This document shows positions 1-8,545 of a stretch of DNA of 55,218 nucleotides, one piece after another. A program made the translations under genes and the position numbers. How positions within the stretch are numbered: the stretch's first letter is position 1; every line of letters starts with the position of its first letter. The DNA comes from an uncultured Cellvibrionales bacterium (GTDB lineage Bacteria; Pseudomonadota; Gammaproteobacteria; Pseudomonadales; Dasaniaceae): positions 1 through 55,218 of the forward strand of contig CAJVZD010000028.1 in the NCBI GenBank assembly GCA_913019905.1. The letters are read 5' to 3'. The notes beneath the pieces were generated by a model. It was given only the letters and a program-made list of their open reading frames with translations, was not told the DNA's origin and ran no database searches.

Positions 1-184
1 GATTTCGGGTGCTACGTGAGGAGCCGAGTGATCTTTCCCAAGGCGTTCAATCTTCGAATGATTTTTCGCTTATGTTTGTTCTGTAACCTATATTGATGAA
101 ACACCCGCGCGAACAGGACAAACAGTGTTCAATAGTTCTACCAGTAACGATGTAAACATAAATATAGAGGAAGGAAATCGTCTT

Positions 185-1168
185 ATGAAGATTGGATTTA
201 TCGGATTAGGCAACGTCGGCGCAAAGCTGGCCGGCTCCATTTTACGCAACGGTTATGACCTAACCGTGAGAGATCTGGATAAAACCGTCGCTCAGCCTTT
301 TATCGATCAGGGCGCGCACTGGGCCGATTCCCCAAAGGAAATGGCTCAAGCGTGCGATATGATTATTACCTGTCTGCCCTCCCCTAATGCCTGCGCGGCG
401 GTGATGGAGGAAGAAAACGGAATCATAGCCGGTCTTTCTGAGGGAAAGATCTGGGCAGAGATGTCGACTACCGATGAAACAGAGGTGCGCCGTATTGCCG
501 AAATGGTGTTGGCCAAGGGAGCGCACCCTATTGATTGTCCGGTCTCCGGTGGTTGCCACCGCGCAGCTACGGGTAATATAGCCATTTTTGTTGGCTGTGC
601 TAGAGACACCTTCGAACAGACACTACCTGTATTTAAGGCCATGGGGCGACGCATTCTGCACACGGGTGAGCTAGGTAGTGCATCTATCTTAAAAGTAGTG
701 ACAAACTATCTGGCGACAGCGAACCTGGTGACTTTGTGTGAAGCATTGACCACCTCAAAAGCCGCGGGTATGGATATGAACACGGCCTTCGAAGCAATCC
801 GTATTTCTTCCGGTAATTCCTTCGTTCACGAAACAGAAAGCCAGGTCATTTTGAACGGCTCCCGTGACATAAACTTTACGATGGATCTAGTTATCAAGGA
901 TATATCGCTATTTCAGAATATTGCAGACAGAGCCAGTGTGCCGCTGGAAGTCTCTCCGTTGCTTATAGACATATTCAAGGACGGTGAAAAACGCTACGGA
1001 TCTCGCGAATTTTCTCCGAATATCATAAGACGTTTAGAAGAAGCTACCGGCCTTGATATTCTTGCACCCGGCTTCCCGGCCGAGATGACAGACGATGAAC
1101 CTGAAGAACCGGGTTATGAGGTTTTTGCCACGGGACAGGTCCCTTTTCAAACTCAAGAAGTTGATTAA
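185..1168 (+). CDS. NAD(P)-dependent 3-hydroxyisobutyrate dehydrogenase-family oxidoreductase
   Basis: The 327-aa product belongs to the beta-hydroxyacid dehydrogenase family (3-hydroxyisobutyrate, tartronate-semialdehyde and related dehydrogenases). The N-terminal Rossmann fold opens with GFIGLGNVG (residues 4-12). The substrate loop DCPVSGG lies near 117-123, and the catalytic lysine is K170 in ILKVVTNYL, with the family asparagine at N174. An upstream GTG at 125 would add 20 residues. The ATG at 185 is preferred because the nucleotide fold begins immediately after it and an AGGAAGG tract lies just upstream. The acidic C-terminal tail (about 25 residues) is longer than usual. The exact substrate cannot be deduced. 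It stands alone and converges on the TetR gene. Confidence 0.85.
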   Translation: MKIGFIGLGNVGAKLAGSILRNGYDLTVRDLDKTVAQPFIDQGAHWADSPKEMAQACDMIITCLPSPNACAAVMEEENGIIAGLSEGKIWAEMSTTDETEVRRIAEMVLAKGAHPIDCPVSGGCHRAATGNIAIFVGCARDTFEQTLPVFKAMGRRILHTGELGSASILKVVTNYLATANLVTLCEALTTSKAAGMDMNTAFEAIRISSGNSFVHETESQVILNGSRDINFTMDLVIKDISLFQNIADRASVPLEVSPLLIDIFKDGEKRYGSREFSPNIIRRLEEATGLDILAPGFPAEMTDDEPEEPGYEVFATGQVPFQTQEVD

Positions 1169-1190
1169 ATCTGATCCGAACAAGCCGATG

Positions 1191-1229
1191 ACCGGTTCCT
1201 TTCATTAGTATCGTAACTTTAAGGACCGG
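1191..1229. terminator. Inverted repeat between convergent genes, possible terminator stem
   Basis: CCGGTTCCTT near 1192 pairs with AAGGACCGG at 1221-1229 with one bulged base. It lies just after the dehydrogenase stop and before the end of the convergent TetR gene. There is no U-tract, so a Rho-independent terminator is only a weak suggestion. Confidence 0.25.
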
Positions 1230-1325
1230 ATATTGACCGTGGCGTAACCAGTGGCGTCAACGGTTTTGGTATCGGTAATCACTGATCTTCATGACTCGAT
1301 CGCTGCGTACACTAGGAGAGACTGA

Positions 1326-1955
1326 TTATACTTTTGCGTAATAGGAGTCATCGAGTCCCAGCATTGTGAATATTTGTTTTTGAGAGGCAGCCATTATCGC
1401 TTCACGCTCCTTTTCGTGGCTGATGCTTTTGGCAATGGCGATAGCTCCTATGAGTGACGCGAGTATTGCTCTCGCCGTATCTGGGACATCGATAGTTCGT
1501 ATAGTTAGGGGCGATTTTTTTAAGCGCGTTAATGCAAGGATTCTCTTCTCCAGCAATCTAAGTAAATTAAAATATGATTCCTCATAGAGTTTTTTTACTT
1601 CGGTATTTTCATTAGCAATATCGTTGGAAAGAAAGGACTCGATATCCGGTGATTGTTGATTTCCCAAATCACGCAAGCTCAAATATCCTGTCACCAGATT
1701 TCCCAAATGTCTTATTGCAAAAGGACCTTTTATAAGACGGGTAGCTCGACTATTTTGCAAAGCTTTGCGAAATGACGCTTTATATAGTGCTTCCTTTGAC
1801 TCGAAATGCCCATAAAAAGCACCGTGTGTCATTTTTGCTAATTTCATGACTTGGGTAATGGAGACCTTGTCGAATCCGTATCTGCAAAACAGATCTGTTG
1901 CAGATTGTACGATTCTTTGCCTCGATTTTTCTTTGTGCTCATTTGTGTATGGCAT
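1326..1955 (-). CDS. TetR/AcrR family transcriptional regulator
   Basis: The 209-aa protein has an N-terminal TetR helix-turn-helix: RIVQSATDLFCRYGFDKVSI followed by a recognition region with the MTHGAFYGHFESKEALY signature (about residues 39-55). The C-terminal half is a helical ligand-binding domain with no assignable ligand. An ATG 15 bases further upstream (1970) is possible. The start at 1955 is preferred because GGAG lies 9 bases before it, whereas nothing like a ribosome site precedes 1970. It is divergent from the fabF-like gene, and a perfect 12-bp palindrome sits between them. It probably represses itself and the ketosynthase; that is inference from layout. Confidence 0.88.
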   Translation of the reverse strand: MPYTNEHKEKSRQRIVQSATDLFCRYGFDKVSITQVMKLAKMTHGAFYGHFESKEALYKASFRKALQNSRATRLIKGPFAIRHLGNLVTGYLSLRDLGNQQSPDIESFLSNDIANENTEVKKLYEESYFNLLRLLEKRILALTRLKKSPLTIRTIDVPDTARAILASLIGAIAIAKSISHEKEREAIMAASQKQIFTMLGLDDSYYAKV

Positions 1956-2009
1956 GCTCGGTCGCTCCATGCAATAAGACGTAACATATTATCTTGATCA
2001 TATATAAAT

Positions 2010-2021
2010 ACGATATATCGT
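2010..2021. promoter_or_regulatory. Perfect palindrome, candidate TetR operator
   Basis: ACGATATATCGT is a perfect 12-bp palindrome in the 99-base gap between the divergent TetR and fabF-like genes. A TATAAA-like hexamer lies a few bases away, so a bound repressor would cover a promoter. The position is typical for TetR autoregulation; binding itself is inferred. Confidence 0.5.
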
Positions 2022-2054
2022 GTTGTGAATTCTAGCCAGACAAAAGGAGAAAAC

Positions 2055-3326
2055 ATGACACAGTCGCGTATTGTAATAACCGGAATGGGACTGGTAACAC
2101 CGTTAGGGTGTGGCGTCGATTCCGTATGGAAACGATTGTGCGACAGTCGGTCTGGTATTCGCATTATCGATCGTTTTGATACTTCAAGTCTACCGGTAAG
2201 AATCGCTGGCCAAGTACCCACTATTAGTGACGATTCTCCCGCCGGTGTCGATATAAGTGGGCAGTTTTCGGTAAAGGACCAAAGGAAGCTAGGACTTTTT
2301 ACAATGTATGCACTATTGGCTGCCCAAGAAGCCCTCGAACAAGCGGGATGGTTCCCGTCTAGGGAAGAGGACCAAGCCGCTACGAGTACCATCATAGCGA
2401 CAGGTATCGGTGGTTTTCCTACGATTACGCAGGCTAAAGAAACTTATGACTCACGCGGATACAAACGGATATCTCCGTTCGTTGTACCTGCATTTTTGGC
2501 CAACCTCGCAGCGGGCAATGTTTCTATAAAATATGGATTTAAGGGGCCTATTGGCACACCGGTTACCGCCTGTGCGGCGGGAATACAGGCTATCGGCGAT
2601 GGGATGAGAATGATTCGAACGGGAGAATGCGAAATAGCGCTTGTTGGCGGAGCCGAAGCCTGTATTGATCCGCTATCAATTGCGAGTTTTCATGCGCTGA
2701 AAGCTTTGTCTACGAAAAACGATGAACCGGAGCGTGCTTCCCGTCCATTTGATCGGGATCGCGATGGATTTGTTATGGGAGAAGGTGCCGGACTAATGGT
2801 GATAGAAACCTTGGAACATGCGCTCGCGAGAGGAGCTAAGCCGCTCGTTGAAATTTCGGGGTATGGAACAAGCGCAGACGCATACCACATTACTTCAGGT
2901 CCCCCGGATGGTTCCGGCGCGGCCAGAGCAATACAGTCTGGCTTGAGAATGGCAGATCTAAACCCATTAGATCTGAATTATGTCAACGCGCATGCGACCT
3001 CAACGCCCGTTGGCGACAACGCTGAAGTGGCTGCCCTAAAGAAAGTGTTCGGCAAAGATACTGGCAGCATTCCTATCTCCTCTACAAAATCGGCAACCGG
3101 CCATCTGTTAGGTGCAGCGGGGGGAATTGAGAGTATTTTTACTGCATTAGCTGTGATGAGCAATCGAATGCCGCCAACAATTAATCTGACAAACCAGGAT
3201 TCAGCGATGGCTGAATTGGATCTTGTCCCACTGGTCGCTCGGGATGCAAGTATTAATCACGCGCTGTGCAATGGTTTTGGTTTTGGCGGTGTTAACGCAT
3301 CACTAATACTAAGTAAAATAATCTAA
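2055..3326 (+). CDS. fabF: Beta-ketoacyl-ACP synthase II (FabF-like)
   Basis: The 423-aa thiolase-fold enzyme would condense malonyl-ACP with an acyl-ACP in fatty acid elongation. The Cys-His-His triad is visible: C173 in TACAAG, H313 in NAHATSTPVGD and H350 in STKSATGHLLG, with K345 also conserved. GFGFGGVN near the C-terminus is the usual glycine-rich loop. The start at 2055 follows a strong AAAGGAG site; an in-frame start at 2025 lacks one. It is not beside acpP or fabG, as the main fabF usually is, but is divergent from a TetR gene. It may therefore be a secondary, regulated ketosynthase for a special acyl chain or lipid product. The enzyme class is sure; the housekeeping role is not. Confidence 0.85.
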   Translation: MTQSRIVITGMGLVTPLGCGVDSVWKRLCDSRSGIRIIDRFDTSSLPVRIAGQVPTISDDSPAGVDISGQFSVKDQRKLGLFTMYALLAAQEALEQAGWFPSREEDQAATSTIIATGIGGFPTITQAKETYDSRGYKRISPFVVPAFLANLAAGNVSIKYGFKGPIGTPVTACAAGIQAIGDGMRMIRTGECEIALVGGAEACIDPLSIASFHALKALSTKNDEPERASRPFDRDRDGFVMGEGAGLMVIETLEHALARGAKPLVEISGYGTSADAYHITSGPPDGSGAARAIQSGLRMADLNPLDLNYVNAHATSTPVGDNAEVAALKKVFGKDTGSIPISSTKSATGHLLGAAGGIESIFTALAVMSNRMPPTINLTNQDSAMAELDLVPLVARDASINHALCNGFGFGGVNASLILSKII

Positions 3327-3561
3327 TCCTAGGAAAATTAACGACGTGAGGTTAATCATTAAAATACTTGTCAGCTATTAAAAGCTTCATTGGGATTTTC
3401 TTTATAGGTGATTTTGTGCGCGTATTCGGTTTTTGGATTTGACTTATAGAGACATATTCTTGTTGATTGTAAATCAATGTCGACAGCGTATTAAAGATGA
3501 GAGGCACTGGTTGTAACGGCTTGAGGCGATTTACCGGCAACCGCTAAGACAGGCAACTAAT

Positions 3562-6024
3562 TCAGGTAGAAAATTCAATTCGTGGCTGTGATTTATCACT
3601 CATATCTATTTCCGGAGAACACAGTAGCAGTCGACTTGATTCGATTTTGCTGTGTGCCAGCACGTAATTTTTAAAGTTGTTCGCTCGCTGTTGTGCAAGG
3701 GCCTGTAACTGATCTTTGGCAGAGTCGTTCAATGGGGTGGTAATGTCCGTTAATGGAATATCGGATGCGCTTGCTATAGAACACACTTTAACTTGAGTAT
3801 CGGGTTTGTCTTCAAGTAATTCGATAAATTGCCTCACGAATACTTTCTGTTCTTCGTTTATATCGACGATATTGTCCTTGTAAATCAAGTCATTGAATCG
3901 AACTTTTAAAGCGTGTTCACCAGCGGCCATTACCACTGTTACCACGTTTGCATAAGGTACGAAAGTTTGAAGTAAATACGTTTTGGCCTGTTGCATTGCT
4001 GCTTTTTCAACGACCAGTGCAATAAAGTGACTGACCCCGAAAGACGGTTCGTTAATATTGCCTGACAGTGGTATTTTTAATTCGATATTGTTTTTCCTGT
4101 CCTTTAACATTGAGAGTGCTACGTTCAATGGTACGGCTTTGTTATCGTGTAATGAGTTCGCTTCATTGTCATCTGATGCGCTCATTTCGATACCGCGAAT
4201 ATTGAGTTTGGTTTTACCGGAGATTATCGATTCATTAACCGATACCTCTATATCACTATCGAGCTGCCCACTTTTTAGCTCAAAACCCAGCGCATCTTTT
4301 AAATAGGTCGAGACGGACGGAAGAGATACTTCCTTTAAGTGGCCCTGTAACTCGAAATTCAGCAAGTCTGTCAATGGACTCACGTTGCCATTGAAATTGA
4401 ACTTAGCATATTTATCACTTCGCCCATCGAGAACAAACGGGCTTTTCTCATGGGGTTTGGCGGTGCTAAAAGGGCCTGTTTCAAACCGATCGATAAAAAA
4501 GGTGCGTTCATAACTGGGATTTACGCTGGCATCTTGAAAAAATATACGGTCGGTATCAACTAATACAATTTCCTGAACGGCCAATTCAAAAGCATTCATC
4601 TTTGGTTTTTCTGACGATTCTATCGGGGCTTTTACGTGTTCAGTTGTATTTTTTGACGGCGTATCGTCTCTTGGTGATTGGGCAGACAAAAATGAAAAAT
4701 CGACCAGCGTGAGAAAGTCTTTGTTTTCTCCGATGAGGAAATCTGCGCCGAGACCAGAGAGTTGAATACGCGTAATCTCGGCTTTTTCTTTACTCGCAAC
4801 GACCTTATCTATGCGGATTTCACCAAGTTTGACCAACGCCGGTATCGGGTCAACTAGTTTGTCTGGAAATTTTTCAGAGACAGTAAGTCCGCTGACGATA
4901 AGCGTACTTAGTGAACCTTTCACATCCTCCTCAACATTCATTTTTATATCGTTGAGCTGGAGTGTGTCCCATGCACTTAAGGTATCCTGACTCTGCGCTG
5001 AAAGTAATTTCGTTTCGTCAATATTGACGTCCAGAACAAGATCGAGATTTGCTTTCTGTTTTTCAGCTTTTTCAATTTGCAGGCTGTTGATATTTATCAC
5101 TTGTTTTTTGGAGACGAGTTTTACGGCATCACTTTCAAGTTCAATATCTTCTCCAGTAATGAGAATGTTGGTAGATTGGACGCGAATGTCTTTTTGTTCA
5201 ATTTTTACCGTGTTCTCAAAGTCTATCGTTGCTGAACCCTGTATCGTAACCCCCGTATCTACTAGCAAAGGATTTACGGTACTAAGGTCATATTGTTCGA
5301 CAGCTCCTTTCATGATGATATCGCCAATGCCGTCTTGCAATATTGCTGATATAAGAACGGTTGCACGTGCCTCATTGATGTATGCATCGATATCCATTGT
5401 GACTTTCTGTTGCTTGTCGTCCGCACGGAGCTCAGTCATATTTAAGGACTTCACGGATAGTTCATGTTGACCACCAGCGACATTGGCGGTCACGATTAGG
5501 TTGCTGATGTTCACTTCGTCGACAATGATTTGATAGGGGAATTCTGATGCTTGTTCCGGATGCTGGACTTGTGAGCGGGTGCTTTCGTCAACCCCCACTT
5601 CTTTACTACTTTCTATTAGAAAACCCCCGATTCGAAAATGATTTGGCGGTGTGTTAGGCGCCGGCTCAGTACTACTCTCTTCGACAATATCCACTGACAA
5701 GCCATCCATTTCAAATTTCGAAACATAAATTTGATTGGCGAGTAGCCGAAATAGATGTACTTGCAGCTTCAGTGATTTAACCCGTACCGGGGTCTCACCA
5801 CCCTGTTTGAGTTTGAGGCCGTTAATAGTCACTTGAGTCAGAAAGGGGTTATATCGGATATTCGATTCCGGGCCGAGCACGATATTGTGCTGATCCAGAA
5901 CCGGTTCGACAAAATGACGAACAACAACAGGTGATAACGCCCAGATAACTAAGTACAGCCCGGCAACGATAAGGGTGACATAGGACAGTACGTTTTTGAG
6001 CTTTTTTGACGTTGAATGTTGCAT
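3562..6024 (-). CDS. DUF748 / AsmA-like envelope protein
   Basis: This 820-aa protein has one N-terminal membrane helix (about residues 13-36) and then a very long region rich in beta strands, as expected for an AsmA/DUF748 protein facing the periplasm. AsmA-like proteins are linked to lipid transport or outer-membrane homeostasis in other bacteria. The long repetitive segments, with phrases such as SGLTVSEKFPDK and IRIDKVVASK, match the DUF748 pattern of layered lipoprotein-like domains. The C-terminal part near 720-815 (KVRFNDLIYKDN through the SRLLLC region) resembles the OmpA-like tail seen in this family. It is a single gene converging on fabF. The assignment rests on overall architecture and remembered family features, not on a motif with a known activity. 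Confidence 0.75.
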   Translation of the reverse strand: MQHSTSKKLKNVLSYVTLIVAGLYLVIWALSPVVVRHFVEPVLDQHNIVLGPESNIRYNPFLTQVTINGLKLKQGGETPVRVKSLKLQVHLFRLLANQIYVSKFEMDGLSVDIVEESSTEPAPNTPPNHFRIGGFLIESSKEVGVDESTRSQVQHPEQASEFPYQIIVDEVNISNLIVTANVAGGQHELSVKSLNMTELRADDKQQKVTMDIDAYINEARATVLISAILQDGIGDIIMKGAVEQYDLSTVNPLLVDTGVTIQGSATIDFENTVKIEQKDIRVQSTNILITGEDIELESDAVKLVSKKQVININSLQIEKAEKQKANLDLVLDVNIDETKLLSAQSQDTLSAWDTLQLNDIKMNVEEDVKGSLSTLIVSGLTVSEKFPDKLVDPIPALVKLGEIRIDKVVASKEKAEITRIQLSGLGADFLIGENKDFLTLVDFSFLSAQSPRDDTPSKNTTEHVKAPIESSEKPKMNAFELAVQEIVLVDTDRIFFQDASVNPSYERTFFIDRFETGPFSTAKPHEKSPFVLDGRSDKYAKFNFNGNVSPLTDLLNFELQGHLKEVSLPSVSTYLKDALGFELKSGQLDSDIEVSVNESIISGKTKLNIRGIEMSASDDNEANSLHDNKAVPLNVALSMLKDRKNNIELKIPLSGNINEPSFGVSHFIALVVEKAAMQQAKTYLLQTFVPYANVVTVVMAAGEHALKVRFNDLIYKDNIVDINEEQKVFVRQFIELLEDKPDTQVKVCSIASASDIPLTDITTPLNDSAKDQLQALAQQRANNFKNYVLAHSKIESSRLLLCSPEIDMSDKSQPRIEFST

Positions 6025-6349
6025 GAATCAAACCGAAATACATATTGACGAGAACTGTACCGAATTGTGTTCACCTGTTCAAACGCTTTCAGTATTTCTA
6101 GTGCAGTATTGGTAGATAACCGACGCGCCGTCGTTTTTAACGAAAGAGACGATTATTTAGAGTCAAAATATTCTCGGCAAATTAACGGTAACAGCACTGT
6201 ATTGAGGGGATAAGGACTCCCTAATACGGATTTTTTGTGAACCGCTTCACAGTAACATTTACCATTACTTGAACCAGTCTCCAATATGAGTAATCTGTAT
6301 CTTAAGACAGGAACGCTGCTAATTTTGATGAACTGGGTTTCGGTATTCA
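6025..6349. other. Divergent intergenic region
   Basis: This 325-base gap separates the DUF748 gene (minus) from the J-domain gene (plus) and must carry both promoters. No convincing -35/-10 pair or hairpin was recognised. A 65-codon minus-strand frame inside it has no recognisable protein character. Confidence 0.5.
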
Positions 6350-6979
6350 ATGAGAACGCATTACCACAATTTGAAAATAAGTGAAAACGCCAGCCCCGAT
6401 GAAATTCGTTTGGCTTACAAACGCTTGTGTCAGCAGTATCATCCAGATAAACACCAAAATAGTCCCGAGTCAGAAAGAGTATTTGGACTAATCCATCAAG
6501 CCTATGAAACTTTAATCGACCCCAGAAAAAGAGCGCAGCACAATCGCTCGATACGGAAAAATAAAAAGAAACCGTCGAGTACGCGAAAAATATCAGTCAC
6601 CGAGCTAAATGCGCGGCAGCAAATTGCTTACCGCCGAATGCAATACGGGTGGTTACTGGACTCTGTCCGTAATAGTCATGCTCGTAAGGAAAGCATTGAA
6701 CGCAAGCGCAAACGGCTTAAAAAACTCATTGCTCGATGTGGATATACGATTGCATTGGCGATGGGGTCAAGCGTATTAGCTTTTGATAGCGAGAATGATT
6801 TACGTTTTATTGATGAGTCTGTTTCTCAGGTTCTATCGGTTAACCCTGTGGTTCAGGAAACGGCAGGCACAACTCTAGAAATTGAAGCTATTGAAAACAG
6901 TACCGCTGATCAAAATTCCATAGACAAGGGACTTCCTGTCCATCGGTCAGAAAAGTGGGTTGAAGAGAACATATTTTAG
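6350..6979 (+). CDS. Small J-domain (DnaJ-like) co-chaperone
   Basis: The 209-aa protein carries an N-terminal J domain (about residues 4-65) with the HPD motif at 31-33, which stimulates the DnaK ATPase. It lacks the Gly/Phe region and zinc-finger domain of true DnaJ. A strongly basic stretch (about 60-130) follows, then a modestly hydrophobic segment around 125-140 (CGYTIALAMGSSVLAF), and an acidic tail. It could be a specialised, possibly membrane-associated, J protein. It has no chaperone genes beside it. The last 33 bases of the gene recur in decayed form at 9150-9182. Confidence 0.8.
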   Translation: MRTHYHNLKISENASPDEIRLAYKRLCQQYHPDKHQNSPESERVFGLIHQAYETLIDPRKRAQHNRSIRKNKKKPSSTRKISVTELNARQQIAYRRMQYGWLLDSVRNSHARKESIERKRKRLKKLIARCGYTIALAMGSSVLAFDSENDLRFIDESVSQVLSVNPVVQETAGTTLEIEAIENSTADQNSIDKGLPVHRSEKWVEENIF

Positions 6980-7093
6980 TTCGAATTGTGGACACTCCTA
7001 GAAAATCAACTCACCTTACTCTAGCTTCCTGAATGGGCCATTTGAGTTTGTAAAGCGAATGAATTGAGACTATGACGAATCAAGAAAGTAACA

Positions 7094-7305
7094 AGAAAGG
7101 GGACAGATTTATTTAGTCCAAAGAACAACGTAAAAAAATTGACCAAAAAAATGTTAACTGCTGTAACTTCAATAGTGCGGGTTGGACGAAATAGACCCAT
7201 ATACATTAATGTATCCGGAGCGTCGCCGCCATTTCCATCTCACCTGATCCCGTATCTCGTTAGTCGTCCTATGATCCACTGATTAAACAAATCTGTCCCC
7301 TCTTA
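7094..7305. repeat. MITE-like element with 22-bp terminal inverted repeats
   Basis: The left arm at 7094-7115 contains GGGGACAGATTTATTTA. The right arm at 7284-7305, on the other strand, contains GGGGACAGATTTGTTTA. Eighteen of 22 positions match. Sequences containing GGGGACAGATTT commonly border REP-associated (Y1) transposase genes. The 212-base unit has no coding capacity, so it may be a non-autonomous element or the remains of one. A decayed transposase end lies about 1 kb downstream. Confidence 0.5.
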
Positions 7306-7343
7306 CAATGGCATACAAGCAGCTGGAACAAATCAGGCGTGTA

Positions 7344-7356
7344 TGCCATAATGGCA
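7344..7356. promoter_or_regulatory. Palindromic operator candidate of the TA module
   Basis: TGCCATAATGGCA is a perfect 13-base palindrome 35 bases before the antitoxin start. A third half-site, ATGGCA, lies at 7308-7313. CATAAT at 7347-7352 could be the -10 box, so binding of the ribbon-helix-helix antitoxin would block transcription. This layout is normal for autoregulated toxin-antitoxin operons; the protein-DNA pairing is inferred. Confidence 0.5.
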
Positions 7357-7391
7357 CCAGGATAATAGACATTGAAGAGGTAGGTGACAGT

Positions 7392-7685
7392 ATGGCCACT
7401 AATACAGAACGTAAAGATACACGATTGGTTGCACGTACTTCCGTAGAGGTACAAGAGATTATACAACGAGCGGCTGATTACTCCGGTGCTACGCTTTCAC
7501 AGTTCCTTATTGAGTCGGCGATGGAGAAAGCACGTAACGTGATTGAGCGAACGGAAACTTTGCACCTCTCCATGGCAGGTGCTGATGCGTTGTTTGCCGC
7601 TTTGGAAAATACACCAAAGGCTAACACTAAGCTGCTTAAAGCCGCGCAGCACTATAAGGACACTGTGAATGTCCATAATCATTGA
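7392..7685 (+). CDS. DUF1778 antitoxin (TacA-like)
   Basis: The 97-aa protein has a ribbon-helix-helix DNA-binding N-terminus (TRLVARTSVEVQEIIQRAA, then SGATLSQFLIESA) followed by a flexible C-terminal region expected to wrap and neutralise the toxin. DUF1778 proteins are the standard partner of TacT/AtaT-type acetyltransferase toxins, and the toxin gene overlaps this one by 17 bases. The frame is open to 7308, but the ATG at 7392 is chosen. It has AGGTGA just upstream, the family starts at this point, and the palindromic operator would otherwise be inside the coding sequence. Confidence 0.88.
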   Translation: MATNTERKDTRLVARTSVEVQEIIQRAADYSGATLSQFLIESAMEKARNVIERTETLHLSMAGADALFAALENTPKANTKLLKAAQHYKDTVNVHNH

Positions 7686-8184
7686 AGAAATAACCTCGCA
7701 ACATAATCGCAAAGCTTTTGATTGCGGGGTTGATGAACTCAATCAGTTCTTGCAACAACAAGCTCGGCAGAAAATAGTCAAACACATCGCAAAAACGTAT
7801 GTGGCCTACCGAGATTCTGAACCTACTGCGATCATGGGCTATCACACACTTACTGGGTACTCAGTAACGACGCCACCGGTTCATAAAGAATTTAAGAAGT
7901 ATCCCCACCCTCTCAGTGCCGTTAAGTTGGCTCGCCTTGCAGTAGATCACTCACACCAAGGGCAGCGTCTGGGTGAACGGTTATTAATTGATGCCATTTA
8001 TCGAACGGTTTTGGTGGCACAACAAATTTCGGCCATTGGACTGTTTGTTGACCCGATGACCCCAGAAGTTGTTCCTTTTTATCAGCAGTATGACTTTCTA
8101 CCCGCTATCCCGGATGATCATGCACACCTTGAAATGTGGCTACCTATTCAAACCTGTATAGAGATTGCCGGTACCTTGCCATAA
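7669..8184 (+). CDS. GNAT acetyltransferase toxin (TacT-like)
   Basis: The 171-aa protein matches the TacT/AtaT toxin family, which acetylates the amino group of charged tRNAs and stops translation. The family opening FDCGVDELNQFLQQQARQ is at residues 17-34. The acetyl-CoA loop is in RLAVDHSHQGQRLGERLL (about 84-101), and the late FVDPMTPEVVPFYQQYDF segment carries the expected catalytic tyrosine. Length is typical. It is translationally coupled to the DUF1778 antitoxin by a 17-base overlap. It looks intact. The exact tRNA target cannot be read from the sequence. Confidence 0.88.
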   Translation: MSIIIEEITSQHNRKAFDCGVDELNQFLQQQARQKIVKHIAKTYVAYRDSEPTAIMGYHTLTGYSVTTPPVHKEFKKYPHPLSAVKLARLAVDHSHQGQRLGERLLIDAIYRTVLVAQQISAIGLFVDPMTPEVVPFYQQYDFLPAIPDDHAHLEMWLPIQTCIEIAGTLP

Positions 8185-8281
8185 ATAAGGGAGATGGTTC
8201 ATTACATTAGAACCGATTGTATGACGCACTTCAGATTTGAATCCGCGACAGCATTTAATGGGTTTGTAGCACCCAACCGGG

Positions 8282-8482
8282 TCAGGTCTTGAATGGTGCA
8301 TTCCACTTTCCATAATTCTTCACCGCCCTGCCAACTGTTGAATAATGCACTCCAAAGAATTGACTAATCTTACACATGGTATGCGAATCAGGTAAATACA
8401 CATTTCCGATGGTCTCTATCCCAACGGGGTCATCAACTCCATCTTGAGTCGCGAAGAACACCATAACGGAAAGCCCGACCAT
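8282..8482 (-). pseudogene. C-terminal remnant of a REP-associated (Y1) transposase
   Basis: The open frame of 66 codons ends in ISQFFGVHYSTVGRAVKNYG followed shortly by KT and a stop. A helix-turn-helix with HYSTV in this place, and a terminal KT codon pair followed by GACCTGACCC, are what I recall of the C-termini of REP-associated tyrosine transposases. The catalytic HUH domain and most of the protein are absent, so the gene is dead. It probably belongs with the inverted repeats at 7094-7305. The identification is from memory of the family and is moderate. Confidence 0.5.
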
Positions 8483-8545
8483 CTAGCTCTACATGTCCCG
8501 CGTTTGGCAAATGATAATCAATCATCGAATAGTCAAAAGCATCAC

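Larger units (their letters stand above)
6980..7391. other. Intergenic region upstream of the toxin-antitoxin pair
   Basis: This stretch of about 410 bases holds no convincing gene. It contains the two arms of a 22-bp inverted repeat (7094-7115 and 7284-7305) and the palindromic operator candidate at 7344-7356. The remaining sequence shows nothing recognisable. Confidence 0.6.

Noticed and set aside
3352..3540. 62-codon minus-strand ORF
   Set aside because: Lies in the gap between convergent genes with no protein-like features.
5024..5470. 148-codon plus-strand ORF
   Set aside because: Antisense to the DUF748 gene; serine-rich composition is typical of a shadow frame.
6153..6350. 65-codon minus-strand ORF between DUF748 and J-domain genes
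   Set aside because: No domain or ribosome site; it fills the divergent promoter region.
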